Shown piece after piece: positions 46,476 to 57,630 of a stretch of 64,000 nt of DNA (its first letter is position 1; every line of letters starts with the position of its first letter). The notes beneath the pieces are model-generated. The model searched no databases. It saw nothing but the letters and a program-made list of their open reading frames with translations, and had not been told where the DNA came from. The DNA is from Hyparrhenia diplandra (lineage: Eukaryota; Streptophyta; Magnoliopsida; Poales; Poaceae), in assembly GCA_015847255.1 (NCBI GenBank), contig JADLZK010008426.1, positions 186,001 to 250,000 on the forward strand. The letters are read 5' to 3'. The position numbers and the translations under genes were made by a program.

Positions 46476-46620
46476 AAGGAGTTGGAATGCAAACATTGTT
46501 ACCAAAATGATCCAATGCCTCCACTTGGCAAACATTGTTGCAAAGGAGTTGGAATGCAAACATTGTTACGAAAATGATCCAATGCCTCCACTAGGCAAAC
46601 ATCGTTGCAAAGAGTTGGAA
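46476..46620. repeat. 67-bp tandem repeat upstream of BSP1
   Basis: The word GGAGTTGGAATGC starts at 46478 and 46545, and a shortened third start (GAGTTGGAA) is at 46612, giving a period of about 67 bp and a little over two copies. Each unit holds AAACATTGTTAC and AAAATGATCCAATGCCTCCA. It lies 140-280 bp upstream of the BSP1 start codon, in the promoter region. Confidence 0.85.
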
Positions 46621-46766
46621 CTACAACCCAGACCCAAGGGATCCCATTCCCATATAAAAGAGTTGGTAAATCCGTTGCCGGTCAATAGTATTTCCGTTTG
46701 TTTGTGATCAACGTTGGACTAGCTGGGGTTCCCAGGCATGGCGCAGTATTGGAATTGGATCTTGCT

Positions 46767-48140
46767 AGGGGCGACTCGGGGGGGGCTCCTCCCCCTTTGC
46801 TGCCCAGGCCTCGCCCGTCGCCTCCACGGCCACCGCCGCCGCCCGCCGCGGCCCCTAAACAACGATGCGCCGTCGCAAGCCACCTTCCTCTTCTTCCTCC
46901 CACCCCGCCCCCTCCACCACCACCATCCTCTTCTCCAGCGTCCTCGGCGTGGCGGCCGGCCGGCGCTTCGGATCCATGCCCCTTGGGGGCCGGATCCGGC
47001 GGATCCCCTAGCGGGATCCGCCCTTCAAGCTCGGGGCGGCGGCTTGTGACACCGGGCGGCCCTCCGGCCGGATCCCGGTCCCCTATGGCCAGATATGGGC
47101 CCCCCCCTTGGGTGGAGCTGGGCTCCCGGTGGCCTAGACGACGACGGCGGCCCGGTGTGGGCTACCTTGGCGCCGTCGGCCGAACCCATGCTCCGCCACG
47201 GCTGATCGGCAAGGGCGCTGGTCGGGATAGGCTCTAATCGCATCGCGGCTCGCGCACGATAGGGCGCGCGGGGCGGGTTGTCGTGCGGTGGCCGGCGACC
47301 TGCTTCTTCCGTTCGTCAAGGCGTTGCGGTGGCGGTGCCGCCGTGGTGGTGGGGCCGAGGAGGTAGTCGCGGCGTGCATCTGGGCTTCATGGTGACGCTG
47401 CAGGCATGCCGGACCTCCTCACCGGCCTTGGCGCGCGAAGAAGTGTGCATGCAGCTCTCGCTGGTTGCGGAGTGAAAGCCCCGGTCCGGCTATGCGACGA
47501 TGGCGGCGCTAGCCGCGCCTCCGGCCTTCTTGAGGTGGTTGCGGTTCGTCGTGCAGGTTGGGGTCAAAAAAGACCTTTGGTGCTCTCTCTGGTGTCATCG
47601 GGCGTTCGCGGACGCCGATCCCCTTCTTGAAGGTAATGCTTGGGCACTCCTACAGTCCGCTCCTGCGTGGTTTCGCTCGGGTCGCCTTGCTACACCTAAT
47701 TGAGCTTTTTTTTTTCCACACCTAGGTATGTATAGTTGGTGTTCGTTGTTGTCGTAGTCTTGGCCGTTGGTCGTTGGTTGGGCGGATGCTTTGCCGCTGG
47801 TGAATCGTCAGTACCTCCTCACCCGAGGTCGTCTGCTTTGACAGTTGCTTTGCCATCTAGAGTGCTAGCGGATGCTTTGACGCTGCTTATCATCTATGGC
47901 TCCGTTCACTACTGGCTACCTAGGTGTTAAATTATCTCTTGTATTGGGCTCAGCTTGCGGGTTGTTAGGTAGAGGGTCCTCGTCCCTCGTTTTTTTTTTG
48001 CTTTTCGTTTGTGTTTCGGGGTTTCATTAGTAATGTTTAGATTATTTGTGAATCCTATTGTACCAACTATGTGTAGGTCTATTTACCGTTCTCTTTTGCT
48101 TAATGAAAAACGGGATATATCCTTGATCTCGAAAAAAAGA
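46767..48140 (+). mobile_element. Non-LTR retroposon, 1.37 kb, with 16-bp target duplication
   Basis: Flanked by GGAATTGGATCTTGCT (46751-46766) and AGAATTGGATTTTGCT (48141-48156), 14 of 16 identical. The 5' half is very GC-rich (proline-rich open frames that look incidental). The 3' end reads TTAATGAAAAACGGGATATA then GATCTCGAAAAAAAG, a poly(A)-type tail. No reverse transcriptase is encoded, so it is non-autonomous or a 5'-incomplete LINE copy. Confidence 0.85.
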
Positions 48141-48156
48141 AGAATTGGATTTTGCT

Positions 48157-49389
48157 CATGGCGAATCCATCTCTGCTTGGAGGCTGCTTTTTGTCGCAAC
48201 ACTGCAAGAAGACCTCAATCTCACCAAGGGCGACGAAAAAAGGAAGCAAAAATGGCCTGAAACCGTGAAGATGCATGAACATAAGTAGTATGCGTTAATA
48301 GTCTCTTCCTTGCAGGATATGTTGGGGAAAATTGAAAAGCTTGTGACAACATGGAGAAATTAACAGAGAACCAAAGAAAAAAAAAAAAAAAGCAAAAGGT
48401 GGTGGTTCGATGGAGAGCAGACCAAAGGACGGAGCGAGCCACCCTCCGCGTACAGGCTGCCCCCGGATTTACGATCTTGACCGTCACACCGGTTAATCCT
48501 GCAGTGAGCCAAGGATGTCGTTTCCAGTCTCTACGATGCTCTGCGCTCCTTCAAGACAGCACCTTTGCCCCCAAGCTTGGGATGACGTGGGCCACCGCTA
48601 CGAGGCCCGGCGAGGATCAGCTGGACTGGCAGGTCGTTATGCTGGTCGTGTGCACCGAAATGCTCCGGTATGGTACTAAGCCAAACTGCGGCGATCGATG
48701 AGCTTTTGTGCTGGCGAGAAACGCGTGTGGACTGTGCAGTCACCGAGTAGGAGACGGTGTTACGCGGAGTCGTCGTGCGTGCGCCGTACGCGAAGACATA
48801 CGCTAGGCTGTAAAACTTGCGTCGTCTCCAGATTAATTTGCTAAAAAAATATGATTTGCGTACGTATGCTAGAGTTTTTTTTATTTTTGTTGGTTCATCC
48901 GCTTATATATGGGCAGCAAGGCCACGCGTCAGCCTACCTAGCTATATCCAGATCGATATATACGCGGCAACTATTACGTGCACAAATCGTACGTGCAGAC
49001 GTCAATGATTTTGTTGACACATTTCTGCAAGTGTACAATAAAGTATCGATCAATCAATAGCCCTAGCAGCAAACAAGGTTTATATATAGCTGTCTATGGA
49101 GAAAAACCAAGACATGTCTCCGGCCTTCCTCTTCCACCAAATTGACACAAAACACAACCAATCTGGACGAAGTCCAAGTCTTTGCTTAGACCCTGACCAA
49201 ACATACTACATCTCCTTCAATCTTTTGTGAAAAGTTCTCTGCTTTTGGAAAAGTCATCTCATCTTATCTCCCTGTTATGCACTTCTTTCTCGTATACTCT
49301 ACGCTTCCTTCCTTATATAATGTAGTACCTTATTAACCGACCATTAGTAGCCAATCCCAGAGCCAGAAGTGTATACCGACGCCACAAGA
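48157..49389. other. Intergenic, 5' flank of BSP2
   Basis: No coding sequence was recognised. A TATA box (TTATATAA) is at about 49313-49320, 70 bp before the BSP2 start codon. The rest looks like unique or old repeat sequence. Confidence 0.4.
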
Positions 49390-50191
49390 ATGAAGATTCA
49401 CGTCGCCACGGTCGCTTCCCTCCTGGTCCTGGCTACGGCCGGCGCCGGCGCCGGCGCCGTTACCTTCAACGCGACGAACACCGCGTCGAACACCACCGGC
49501 GGCCAACGGTTCGACCAGGCCGTTGGCCTCGACTACGCCAAGCAGGTCCTCTCTAACGCGTCCACCTTCGTCTGGAACACCTTCAACCAGCCCAGCGACG
49601 CCGACCGCAGGCCGGTCGACGCGGTCACCCTCGTCGTCGAGGATATCGGCGGCGTGGCCTTCACCCTCAGCAGCGACATCCACCTCAGCGCTCAGTATGT
49701 CGGCAGCTACAACTCCGGCGACGTCAAGACAGAGGTACATAGCGCCCAACTCTGCTGTCTCTCCAATCTATCTGCATCCATCCATCCATCGCCAGATGTC
49801 TTTGTTTCTAAATGAACATCTCTCGGTGCACCGTGGCCTCTACTAGGTGACCGGGGTGCTGTACCACGAGGTGGTGCACGTGTGGCAGTGGGGGCTGCAA
49901 GATTACGGGGCGCATTCGGGGATCTCTTCGAGGGCATCGCCGATTATGTGAGGCTGAAGGCAGGGTATGTACCAGGGCACTGGGTGCAGCCGGGGCAGGG
50001 AAACCGGTGGGATCAGGGGGTACGACGTCACGGCGAGGTTCCTGGACTACTGTGACTCGCTCAAGCCGGGCTTCGTGGCCTTGCTCAACGCCAAGCTAAA
50101 GGACGGGTACAACGAAGATTATTTTTTGCAGATTCTGGGGAAGAACGTGCAGCAGCTGTGGCAGGATTACAAGGCTCAGTACGGGAGCTGA
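49390..50191 (+). pseudogene. BSP2: basic secretory protein gene with two frameshifts
   Basis: Exon 1 is 49390-49734 (115 codons, open). It holds the signal peptide MKIHVATVASLLVLATAGAG and the VTFNATNTASNTTGG, RFDQAVGLDYAKQVLSNAS and HLSAQYVGSY motifs. The intron is 49735-49846. Exon 2 (49847-50191) starts VTGVLYHEVVHVWQW with zinc motif HEVVH. The frame breaks around 49890-49925, where WDGQGQANGGLI of the paralogues is replaced by a rearranged stretch. An extra G follows in GATCAGGGGG (near 50018), after which YDVTARFLDYCDSLKPGF continues to the normal end. It is therefore a pseudogene in this assembly. The 49390 Met fits the paralogues better than an upstream start at 49369. Confidence 0.9.
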
Positions 50192-51981
50192 TAAAAGTCC
50201 TGTTTTGGCACCACTTCAGCAGCTTATATATATAAGAGAGTAAAAAAAAAAAAAGCTCTAGCATGATGTCAAGATTGAATAATATGTTGTAATAAAAAAG
50301 ATTGAATAATATGTTTATTGGACGAATATGATGTTTGTTGAATGTCTTTCATAAATTTCAAGACAATTATATCAAACACAGGGGTGGAGCCAAAAATTTG
50401 GCATAGGGAGACTATTGTAATAAACAAGATCACAACAAAGAGATACACACATATTGACTCCACTTTAGGTCTTAACAAAGATAACAACAACTACTACATT
50501 ATACAACACTTTTTGCATATGAAGATTATATGTTAATAAATAATCAACCTCCAACAACAATGCACCACATGGATTAGTTTAATAAATTTCAAGACAAATA
50601 CATCAAAAATAGGAGCCGAGCCAGAAATTTGACATAGGACTTAGGAGGACTATTGTAAAACAGATCACAACAAACAATGAAAAGATACAGGCTCCACTTT
50701 AGGTCTTTAACGAAGATAGCAAGCCTCTTGGATTGTTGAATTTTGTTCTTTAATTTAGACACTTATTATAGTTCGGTGGGTCTTTGTTGAATTTAATGGA
50801 CTACGTACTATCTTCCAATAATAAGTGGAATCATCAATCAATGCTTAAATTCATCATTGATCAGCCATTGATGTGCATCTTTGCAATGTCATTGCAAAAT
50901 AATGTCCCCTGATATATGCCCCACCTAAATTTTTGTTTGAGTTCCGCCATTAATAACAAAACCTACATACAATACACAACCAATTTTGCACCTGAAGATA
51001 AAAACATATGTTAACAATTGACCTCCAAGAGAAGTGCACCACATGGATTAGTTAATATATATGCATAAAAGGGTATCTAAATTGAAAAAATACATTACTT
51101 AGACGAGATACTCTATTCAAATATTTTGGGCATAGTCCTGTTTCAGAACCTGTCTAGGGATAAAAAAAAAATGACATTTTTTTCAGTTGAGAACCTCGAC
51201 AACACCCCAAACTAAGTTTATGGGCCCAAAGTATTTTCTGAGTTAAGGAAACGAGATGACACTTCCTCCAAGGTTTGTTATATATTTTAAGCTTTTCTAA
51301 ATATATAGAGAAATACGTCAATATTTGTACACCGTATAAGTATAGTCTTCCACTTGAAATCTTAGAGTTTTAATTTGGTATTATATATTAGCAAGTTTTT
51401 AAATAAATTTGATTAGATTTATAATTATTTGACTTTGGGACCAACCTAGAATAAAGCTATATATGTTGTTGGGATAATGCAGTACCTTTTTGCAGCAACA
51501 ATAGCATATAATCTCATGACTGTGACTTTGGGACCAAACTAATCTCATGTCTAGGGAGTAGTCCAAAGACTGTGTCGGTGCTGAATGTGTGGCTCTGGGA
51601 TGCAGTATTGATTGATTGATTGATACATTCAGCAATTCCGGGGAGGGTCCTGCACGTATTGTGGCTTGATTTTCTCCAAGGATTTCTGTTCCCATGCTAC
51701 CCAACGTACCGTAAGATGTGATCAACATACAGTTTTGATGACTGAAGACTGAAGAGTCATCAGTTTGTGGAACTATTTGCGCAGCTAAACGAGACCAGAT
51801 ATTTCCGGTTCCATTTATTTGGCACCGGAAACGTTAATTACTCCAGGCCTCGGCGCCGTCTGCGTCACGAAATGTTACTCGTCACCGCGTCATTCACATT
51901 ACTATAGTCAGAAGAAAACTGGCTCTATCCAGGTGTCGAGAAATTGAGTGTTCTTGACTGACTCATTTCCGCAAACTTGTA
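50192..51981. other. Intergenic, no gene recognised
   Basis: AT-rich. A pair of related stretches (AATTTCAAGACAA then GGAG.CGAGCCA or GGTGGAGCCAAAAATTT, at about 50354-50400 and 50584-50630) with similar ACTTTAGGTCTT followers suggests an internal duplication of about 230 bp. No coding sequence was found. Confidence 0.45.
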
Positions 51982-52217
51982 CTCCCCTCTGTCTCTAAAA
52001 AGCCCTGTCACCACGCTTTCCGAGAAATAAATATCGATAATTATATATTAAAATATATAAATATTTATGCTAAGTAATTAGCATCATTGGAAAGATTTTT
52101 AAGTCTAGTTTTTTAACAAATTTATTTTAAGATTTAAATATTGCACGTTTTTTCTAAAATTTGAGTCAAATTTATGACACGCATCTCATGGCGACAAGCT
52201 TTTAGGCACAGAGGGAG
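51982..52217. mobile_element. Stowaway MITE upstream of BSP3
   Basis: The left end CTCCCCTCTGTCTCTAAAAA and right end TTTTAGGCACAGAGGGAG are inverted, with TA at 51980-51981 and 52218-52219. It ends about 380 bp before the BSP3 start codon. Confidence 0.88.
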
Positions 52218-52599
52218 TACGTATGCTAGATTGTGTTGTGTGGACGTATTGGTTGACTCTTTTATGTCGGCAAACACGGCTTGAATGTGACTGTCCTAAC
52301 AGCAAACAAGTTTTATATTGGAGAAAAATGGCACATGCATGGCTTTCCACACCAAGTTTCCAGAAAAAGAAAACCCATCCAAACTGGAACAAGTCCAAGT
52401 CAGTCCTTTTGACCTGAACAAACCCTACGTACTAAGGTTCAATCTTTATTATTATTAATTTATTATGGGACTAGACAAAAACTTATCTTCGTCACCATGG
52501 CCAAAAAAATCTCTCGTCACATCTTTACCTATTATATTAGGCTCTCTATATATAAACCCAAGCACCGCAAGTAGCTAACCAACAGAGCAAGAGCACAAG

Positions 52600-53369
52600 A
52601 TGAACAAGCTTCAGGTCGCCACTGTGGCTTCCCTCCTGGCGCTGGCCGCCGCAACGGTCGGCGCCGTCACGTTCGACGCGACGAACACGGCGTCCAGCAC
52701 CCCCGGCGGGCAGCGGTTTGACCAGGCCGTCGGCCTCGACTACGCCAAGCAGGTCCTCTCCGACGCGTCCACATTCATCTGGAACACCTTCAACCAGCCC
52801 AGCTCCGCCGACCGCAAGCCCGTCGACGCGGTGACCCTCGTCGTCGAGGACATCGACGGCGTGGCCTTCACGAGCGCCAACGGGATCCACCTCAGCGCCC
52901 AGTACGTCGGTGGCTACTCCGGCGACGTCAAGACCGAGGTATATACCTACCCAGCCATACTACATCAGGATTAATTCAGGAAGCATGTCTGTTGAACATC
53001 TCTGTGCGCTGCGCCGTGTGCCGTCCTATAGGTCACCGGCGTGCTGTACCACGAGACGACGCACGTGTGGCAGTGGGACGGGCAGGGCCAGGCGAACGGC
53101 GGCCTCATCGAGGGCATCGCCGACTACGTCCGGCTGAAGGCGGGTACGCGCCGGGGCACTGGGTGCAGCCGGGGCAGGGAGACCGGTGGGATCAGGGGTA
53201 CGATGTGACGGCGAGGTTTCTGGACTACTGCGACTCGCTCAAGCCGGGCTTCGTCGCGCTGCTCAACGCCAAGATGAAGGACGGCTACACCGACGATTTC
53301 TTCGCTCAGATCCTGGGGAAGACCGTGCAGCAGCTGTGGCAGGACTACAAGGCTAAGTACGGGAGCTGA
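52600..53369 (+). pseudogene. BSP3: basic secretory protein gene with a single 1-bp deletion
   Basis: Exon 1 is 52600-52938 (113 codons, open; signal peptide MNKLQVATVASLLALAAATV). Intron 52939-53031. Exon 2 is 53032-53369, with VTGVLYHETTHVWQWDGQGQ (zinc motif HETTH), NGGLIEGIADYVRLKAG, then the frame shifts. Where BSP4 reads GCGGGCTACGCG, this copy reads GCGGGTACGCG (about 53142-53147), a loss of one base. After this APGHWVQPGQGDRWDQGYDV and DYCDSLKPGF continue in the other frame to the normal end (KAKYGS). Exon 2 is 338 nt instead of 339. A TATA box (TATATATAAA) is at 52547-52556. One base separates it from an intact gene, so a sequencing error is possible. Confidence 0.92.
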
Positions 53370-54822
53370 TGATGCGAATAATAGGTGTTTGATCGTCATC
53401 TGTGGCCGGGTAGTGTGTGGCTACTAGTACTGATATTGTTGAAAATAATATTTTGTTGATGTCTGCACACAGTATGTAGAAAATAAATAAATAAAGGAAA
53501 TCAGTTAAAGTATCAAATAATTATAATGTATTGAGCGTGGAGCAACCGTGTGATGCTTTGGTATTCCAGATTTTAGGGCTCCTTTGGTTTGCCTGCCCTT
53601 CTTCACACTCACACCAACTTGCCTGCTGGTAGTAAGGCTAACTAAATTGATTACTTTTTTGAGGTCAACTAGGGGGAGATCCAAACAATCTCCACCTGCT
53701 TTTCATTCCACAGATTCTGGCAAGCCAGTGGGTGAAAAGGGTGCAAGGCAGCAATTACATAGTTCGATACATCAAGAGAGGGGGGGAGAGAGACTACAGC
53801 AGCACTAAAACATAACAACACCACCATACAACAAGGGTAATCCTAGAATAAGCCGAGAGTCGCCAATCGAGTGCCAATTTGTGCCACCGCTGAGCAGCAT
53901 ACTTGTCGGTTTCACCATGGTACTTATGCCCTGCACCACTCCACGTAGCTACGCTGCCGCCCCACTCTAAGGAACGAAATAGAAAGGAACAACAGTGAAA
54001 TGGGAACCAATAGAGATGACAAACCAAGAGAGATGACGAACAAGCTGATGGGGACATCCTCCATCACATCCAGGCCCACATACCAGCATCCAACGACTTC
54101 CACGGGGAGGGATCCATGAAAGTGGATGGCAGCAGCGGTGGAAACTCCACCCGACATTTGATTTTCTAGCACCATCAAGGAGAGCGCCGATGGAGCAGAG
54201 ACGCCAGAAGCGGACACTCATTGGAGCGTCGGCGACGATCAACAACCAAGGCAAGTCTCACCCCAAAACAGTAAGAAATGAAAGAGGAGAGGTTAAAGAG
54301 AACACGAAATGGCCACAAGAAAAACGACGCCTTCAACATGGAACGTGACATCCACAGCAGGGAGGGGATTTAACCGATGCAGCTCTGTCGAGCAGCTAGC
54401 AGTAGCAGAATCTCCAACGACGCCTCCAAGGAGGGGCATGACGCCAGGAGCGCCATCGTCGTCGGACCGGATCAAGGTCAGGTAAGGTTTTCGCCCAGAT
54501 TCTAGACAAACCCGGCAATGCTAGGTTTGGTCAGCCACAACCACCGCCGACCGCGACATGAAAACAAACATCAGTCCCTGCGGGCGCGTTGTCCCGAGGA
54601 ACGAAGCCTCAATGACGCCTCCAAGGAGGTAGATGACTACTCGGAAAGCTATGGGAGAGAAAATCGACTACTCAACAAAAAGCTATGAGAGAGTAAAGGA
54701 TAAGCTATGGGAGAGAAAATCGAAGCCGGAAAAAAAAGCACCAAATTGACTACTCAGGAAAGAAAGCAAAAGGCTTGTTGCTTTCTTTAGCAGCTAGTTA
54801 AGAATCCAACCAAGGAATACAT
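53370..54822. repeat. Intergenic repeat sequence, antisense LINE-like fragment
   Basis: From about 53800 the sequence has the character of a grass LINE 5' region in minus orientation (GACGCCTCCAAGGAGG at about 54418 and 54614). At 54645-54730 the phrase AGCTATGGGAGAGAAAATCGA occurs twice with a diverged third form between. No intact gene was found. Near 53576 the words CTCCTTTGGTTTGCCTG could be the end of a small hAT-like element. Confidence 0.4.
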
Positions 54823-55313
54823 TTTTTTTTAGATAATGGAATTAAAATTCCGGCCTCGCGGTAACGACACACGTTTTAAAAGCCTCTGCGTGACCACACA
54901 TAGCCAAACTTATTACAAAAGCTAATAATAAAAAAAACTTTAGTACATGAAGATGTATGTACCAAAGATCTACATCCAAAAAAAGAATTGAGTTTACTAC
55001 TCAAGATAGTGCTAAAGATATCGATGTCGTTTCATGGCAGTCTATCGAATCAGCCACCACGCCTCGAACAACGTGCACCAAAATGAACTTGAAAGAAACT
55101 CATTAGATGTAGATCACCCCACTGAAGCTGGCAAATCGGCCCACCCTTGAAATCGTGTGCCCTTACCGTTGCTCCTCCACCTTGATTGATCCGCCCGACT
55201 CTGTGCCTTGCTGGGTCGCCAAGGTGCATCCATCTGCTCCTAGCAAAAGAGAGGTCGTTGCTCACAATTAGAATGTACGAGGAACGGCTGCCATCGTCGA
55301 GGCGGCGAAGAAG
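54823..55313 (-). mobile_element. Short non-LTR retroposon with perfect 15-bp target duplication
   Basis: Flanked by AACCAAGGAATACAT at 54808-54822 and 55314-55328, identical. In minus orientation it ends GGCCGGAATTTTAATTCC followed by ATTATCT and an A-tail (poly-T on + at 54823-54830). The same end type occurs at 4839. It encodes no recognised protein, so it is a SINE-like or 5'-truncated LINE copy. Confidence 0.92.
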
Positions 55314-55328
55314 AACCAAGGAATACAT

Positions 55329-56844
55329 GTATTATTACAACTGTATTTCCCAGCAAGGTCACGAGCTCTTAAGCAACGAACGTGCCCTGTCCGGTTGTCC
55401 CTGATCATAAACCTGTAGAGCCTATCACACATTCACACAGCGACAACGGCACGTCATGGTTTTTCCATGGTCAACACGTCAATGATCTAGCATGATGTGA
55501 CAGGATCAAATAAGGTGGTTGTTGATCATGTCAGGACACTAGTGGTACATTAAGTATTCGTCTGTTTCAAATTATAATTCACTTCAAATTTTACATATCT
55601 ATTTTTTTTAAAGCGTGCTATGCCCGTATTTCATTAAGGTAAGCAAGATTTAAGATACACTTACCCCTTATAACCTAAGGGTGAGGTGCCATAAGGTAAC
55701 AAGGGGCAACACAGTGACAGGAGGCACCATCTCAAATAGTGGAGCTAACAGTTGTGCGCTGGGAAGGAAACTAGTTTTGTGACTAGGAAGCTAAAGCACT
55801 GTTGAGTTAAGAGTGTGTTGCGCTCGGCAGCAACATTTTGTTATGCACATATAATAATATTTCTAAATACATAACAAAATTGATGAATGAAGAAAGCCAG
55901 AACGATCTATAGTTTCGAATGGGGTAAAATTTATGATTATGCAATTGTTCGTCTTTATTATTACTAGCAAAACAAGCCTGTGCGATGCTACGGATTGTTT
56001 TAAATTATCCATAGCTTATCATTACTCTCATCTCGTTCTCTCGTTTCTCCGACCTTCAGATGCAGAACGCAAGCATGAAAGCGCAGGGTGAGGGCTGCCG
56101 GGGTGCTGGCAAAGGTGCGGGCGAGGGCCGCCACGGCACTGGCAGGCAAGTGGGCACGCGAGGCGCTGGCGGGTGAGCGTGGCTGTCGTGGACTTGGCTG
56201 AGCGGGGCGCAGCGCGGCAGCGCGGCAGCGATTGAGGCCGGCGGCTCGCACCCCGACGCGAGCGAGGCTGGCGCTGCCAGCACATCAGGCCCGGGCAGAT
56301 CAGGGCAGCGGGCGAGGACGGGCGCGAGTAAGGTCCAAGTAAGGCCCATATATGGGCAAACCGAAAAAATGAGGTAGACAAGAAATTTTCTCTCTTTACA
56401 TATAGAAATTTTTCGTCGCCAATCCTTTTGCGTAGATCTTATCTAAATTGACAACCCTATTAACTGCGATCCGCCGAATCCCGTGCGCCTTCTTTTCCAC
56501 AGCTTTTGACAAGAACACGGCAACGCAGCCACCGGGCAGCACTAACGCAGAGCAAACCGGACGTGCAGGCGCGGGACGTGCGCGTCCATATGGCGTCCAT
56601 ACAGCAAGAGTGCAGCGCGAGCCAGCACTAATCTTAGTGACGCTCATGCATTCGTCAAATTTCCCAACCGAGCTAGTGCTTGACGACTCCATGCCAGGAG
56701 TACGAGTCAACCAAAATGCCCCACGCCGCCCCACCAAAAACTCTTGGTGACGCCACGCACGTTATCTTGCCCGTTGCCCGCCTATTTTAAACCCTCATCA
56801 CACCACTCCCGTTCAGTTCCATAGCGCCTGCAGGGAGCGAGAAG
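55329..56844. other. Intergenic with an interrupted Stowaway-like MITE and retroposon tail
   Basis: A Stowaway-like left end (GTCTGTTTCAAATTATAATT, about 55560) and a diverged right end (CTATAGTTTCGAATGGGGTA, about 55908) are separated by sequence starting with poly-T at about 55603 and TTTAAAGCGTGCTATGCCC, which resembles a minus-strand LINE tail. A GC-rich stretch at 56090-56340 has no recognised protein. AAAACAAGCCTGTGCGATGC at about 55968 recalls a dispersed grass repeat. The BSP4 promoter region follows (TATTTTAA near 56784). Confidence 0.4.
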
Positions 56845-57630
56845 ATGACGATGAGGCGTGCCACCGTCGTCGTAGTAGCGGTCGCTTTCTCCTGGCCGGC
56901 GTGGCGGCCAGCAGGGCCGTTGGCGCGGTGACGTTCAGCGCGACGAACGCCGCGTCGAGCACGGCTGGCGGCAAGCGGTTCGGCCGGGACGTCGGCGTCG
57001 CGTACTCGAGGCGAGTGCTCTCGGACGCTTCCTCCTTCTGCTGGAAGACCTTCAGCCAGCCCAACCCCGGCAGCCGCAAGCCCGTCAGCTCCGTCACCCT
57101 TGTCGTCGAGGACATAGGCGGCGTGGCCTTCACCAGCGGCAACGCCATCCACCTCAGTGCCCAGTACGTCGGCGGCTACTCCGGTGACGTCAAGACAGAG
57201 GTAACGTTAATTAAACTAGGGCCGTGGCTAATCTACCGTGTGAACAAATTACTTAATCAACATAAAAACATGTATATGAATGTTTGATCAGGCGGCTGGA
57301 GTGCTGTACCACGAGGTGACGCACGTGTGGCAGTGGGACGGGCAAGGCCAGGCGAACGGCGGCCTCATCGAGGGCATCGCCGACTACGTCCGGCTGAAGG
57401 CGGGCTACGCGCCGGGGCACTGGGTGAAGCCGGGGCAGGGTGACCGGTGGGATCAGGGGTACGACGTCACGGCGAGGTTCTTGGACTACTGCGACTCACT
57501 GAAGCCGGGCTTCGTCGCGCTGCTCAACGCAAAGATGAAAGCCGGGTACTCCGATGATTTCTTTGCGCAGATTCTTGGGAAGAATGTGCAGCAGCTGTGG
57601 CAGGACTACAAGGCCAAGTATGGAGGCTGA
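56845..57630 (+). pseudogene. BSP4: basic secretory protein gene with a frameshift in the signal peptide
   Basis: Start ATG at 56845 or 56851. Exon 1 ends at 57200, the intron is 57201-57291 and exon 2 is 57292-57630. The signal peptide begins MTMRRATVVVVAVAF and then breaks: one base is missing in the GCTTTCTCC stretch (about 56885-56890), and FLLAGVAASRAVGAVTFSA continues in the next frame. From there the protein is open through NAASSTAGGKRFGRDVGVAY, HLSAQYVGGY and exon 2 with HEVTHVWQWDGQGQANG, GLIEGIADYVRLKAGYAPGH, DYCDSLKPGF and the end KAKYGG. The mature domain is intact; only secretion and initiation are affected. No alternative ATG exists in the downstream frame before the mature part. 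Confidence 0.9.

Noticed and set aside
46698..47243. Proline-rich 179-codon open frame
   Set aside because: Starts outside and crosses the target duplication of a retroposon, so it cannot be an ancestral gene.
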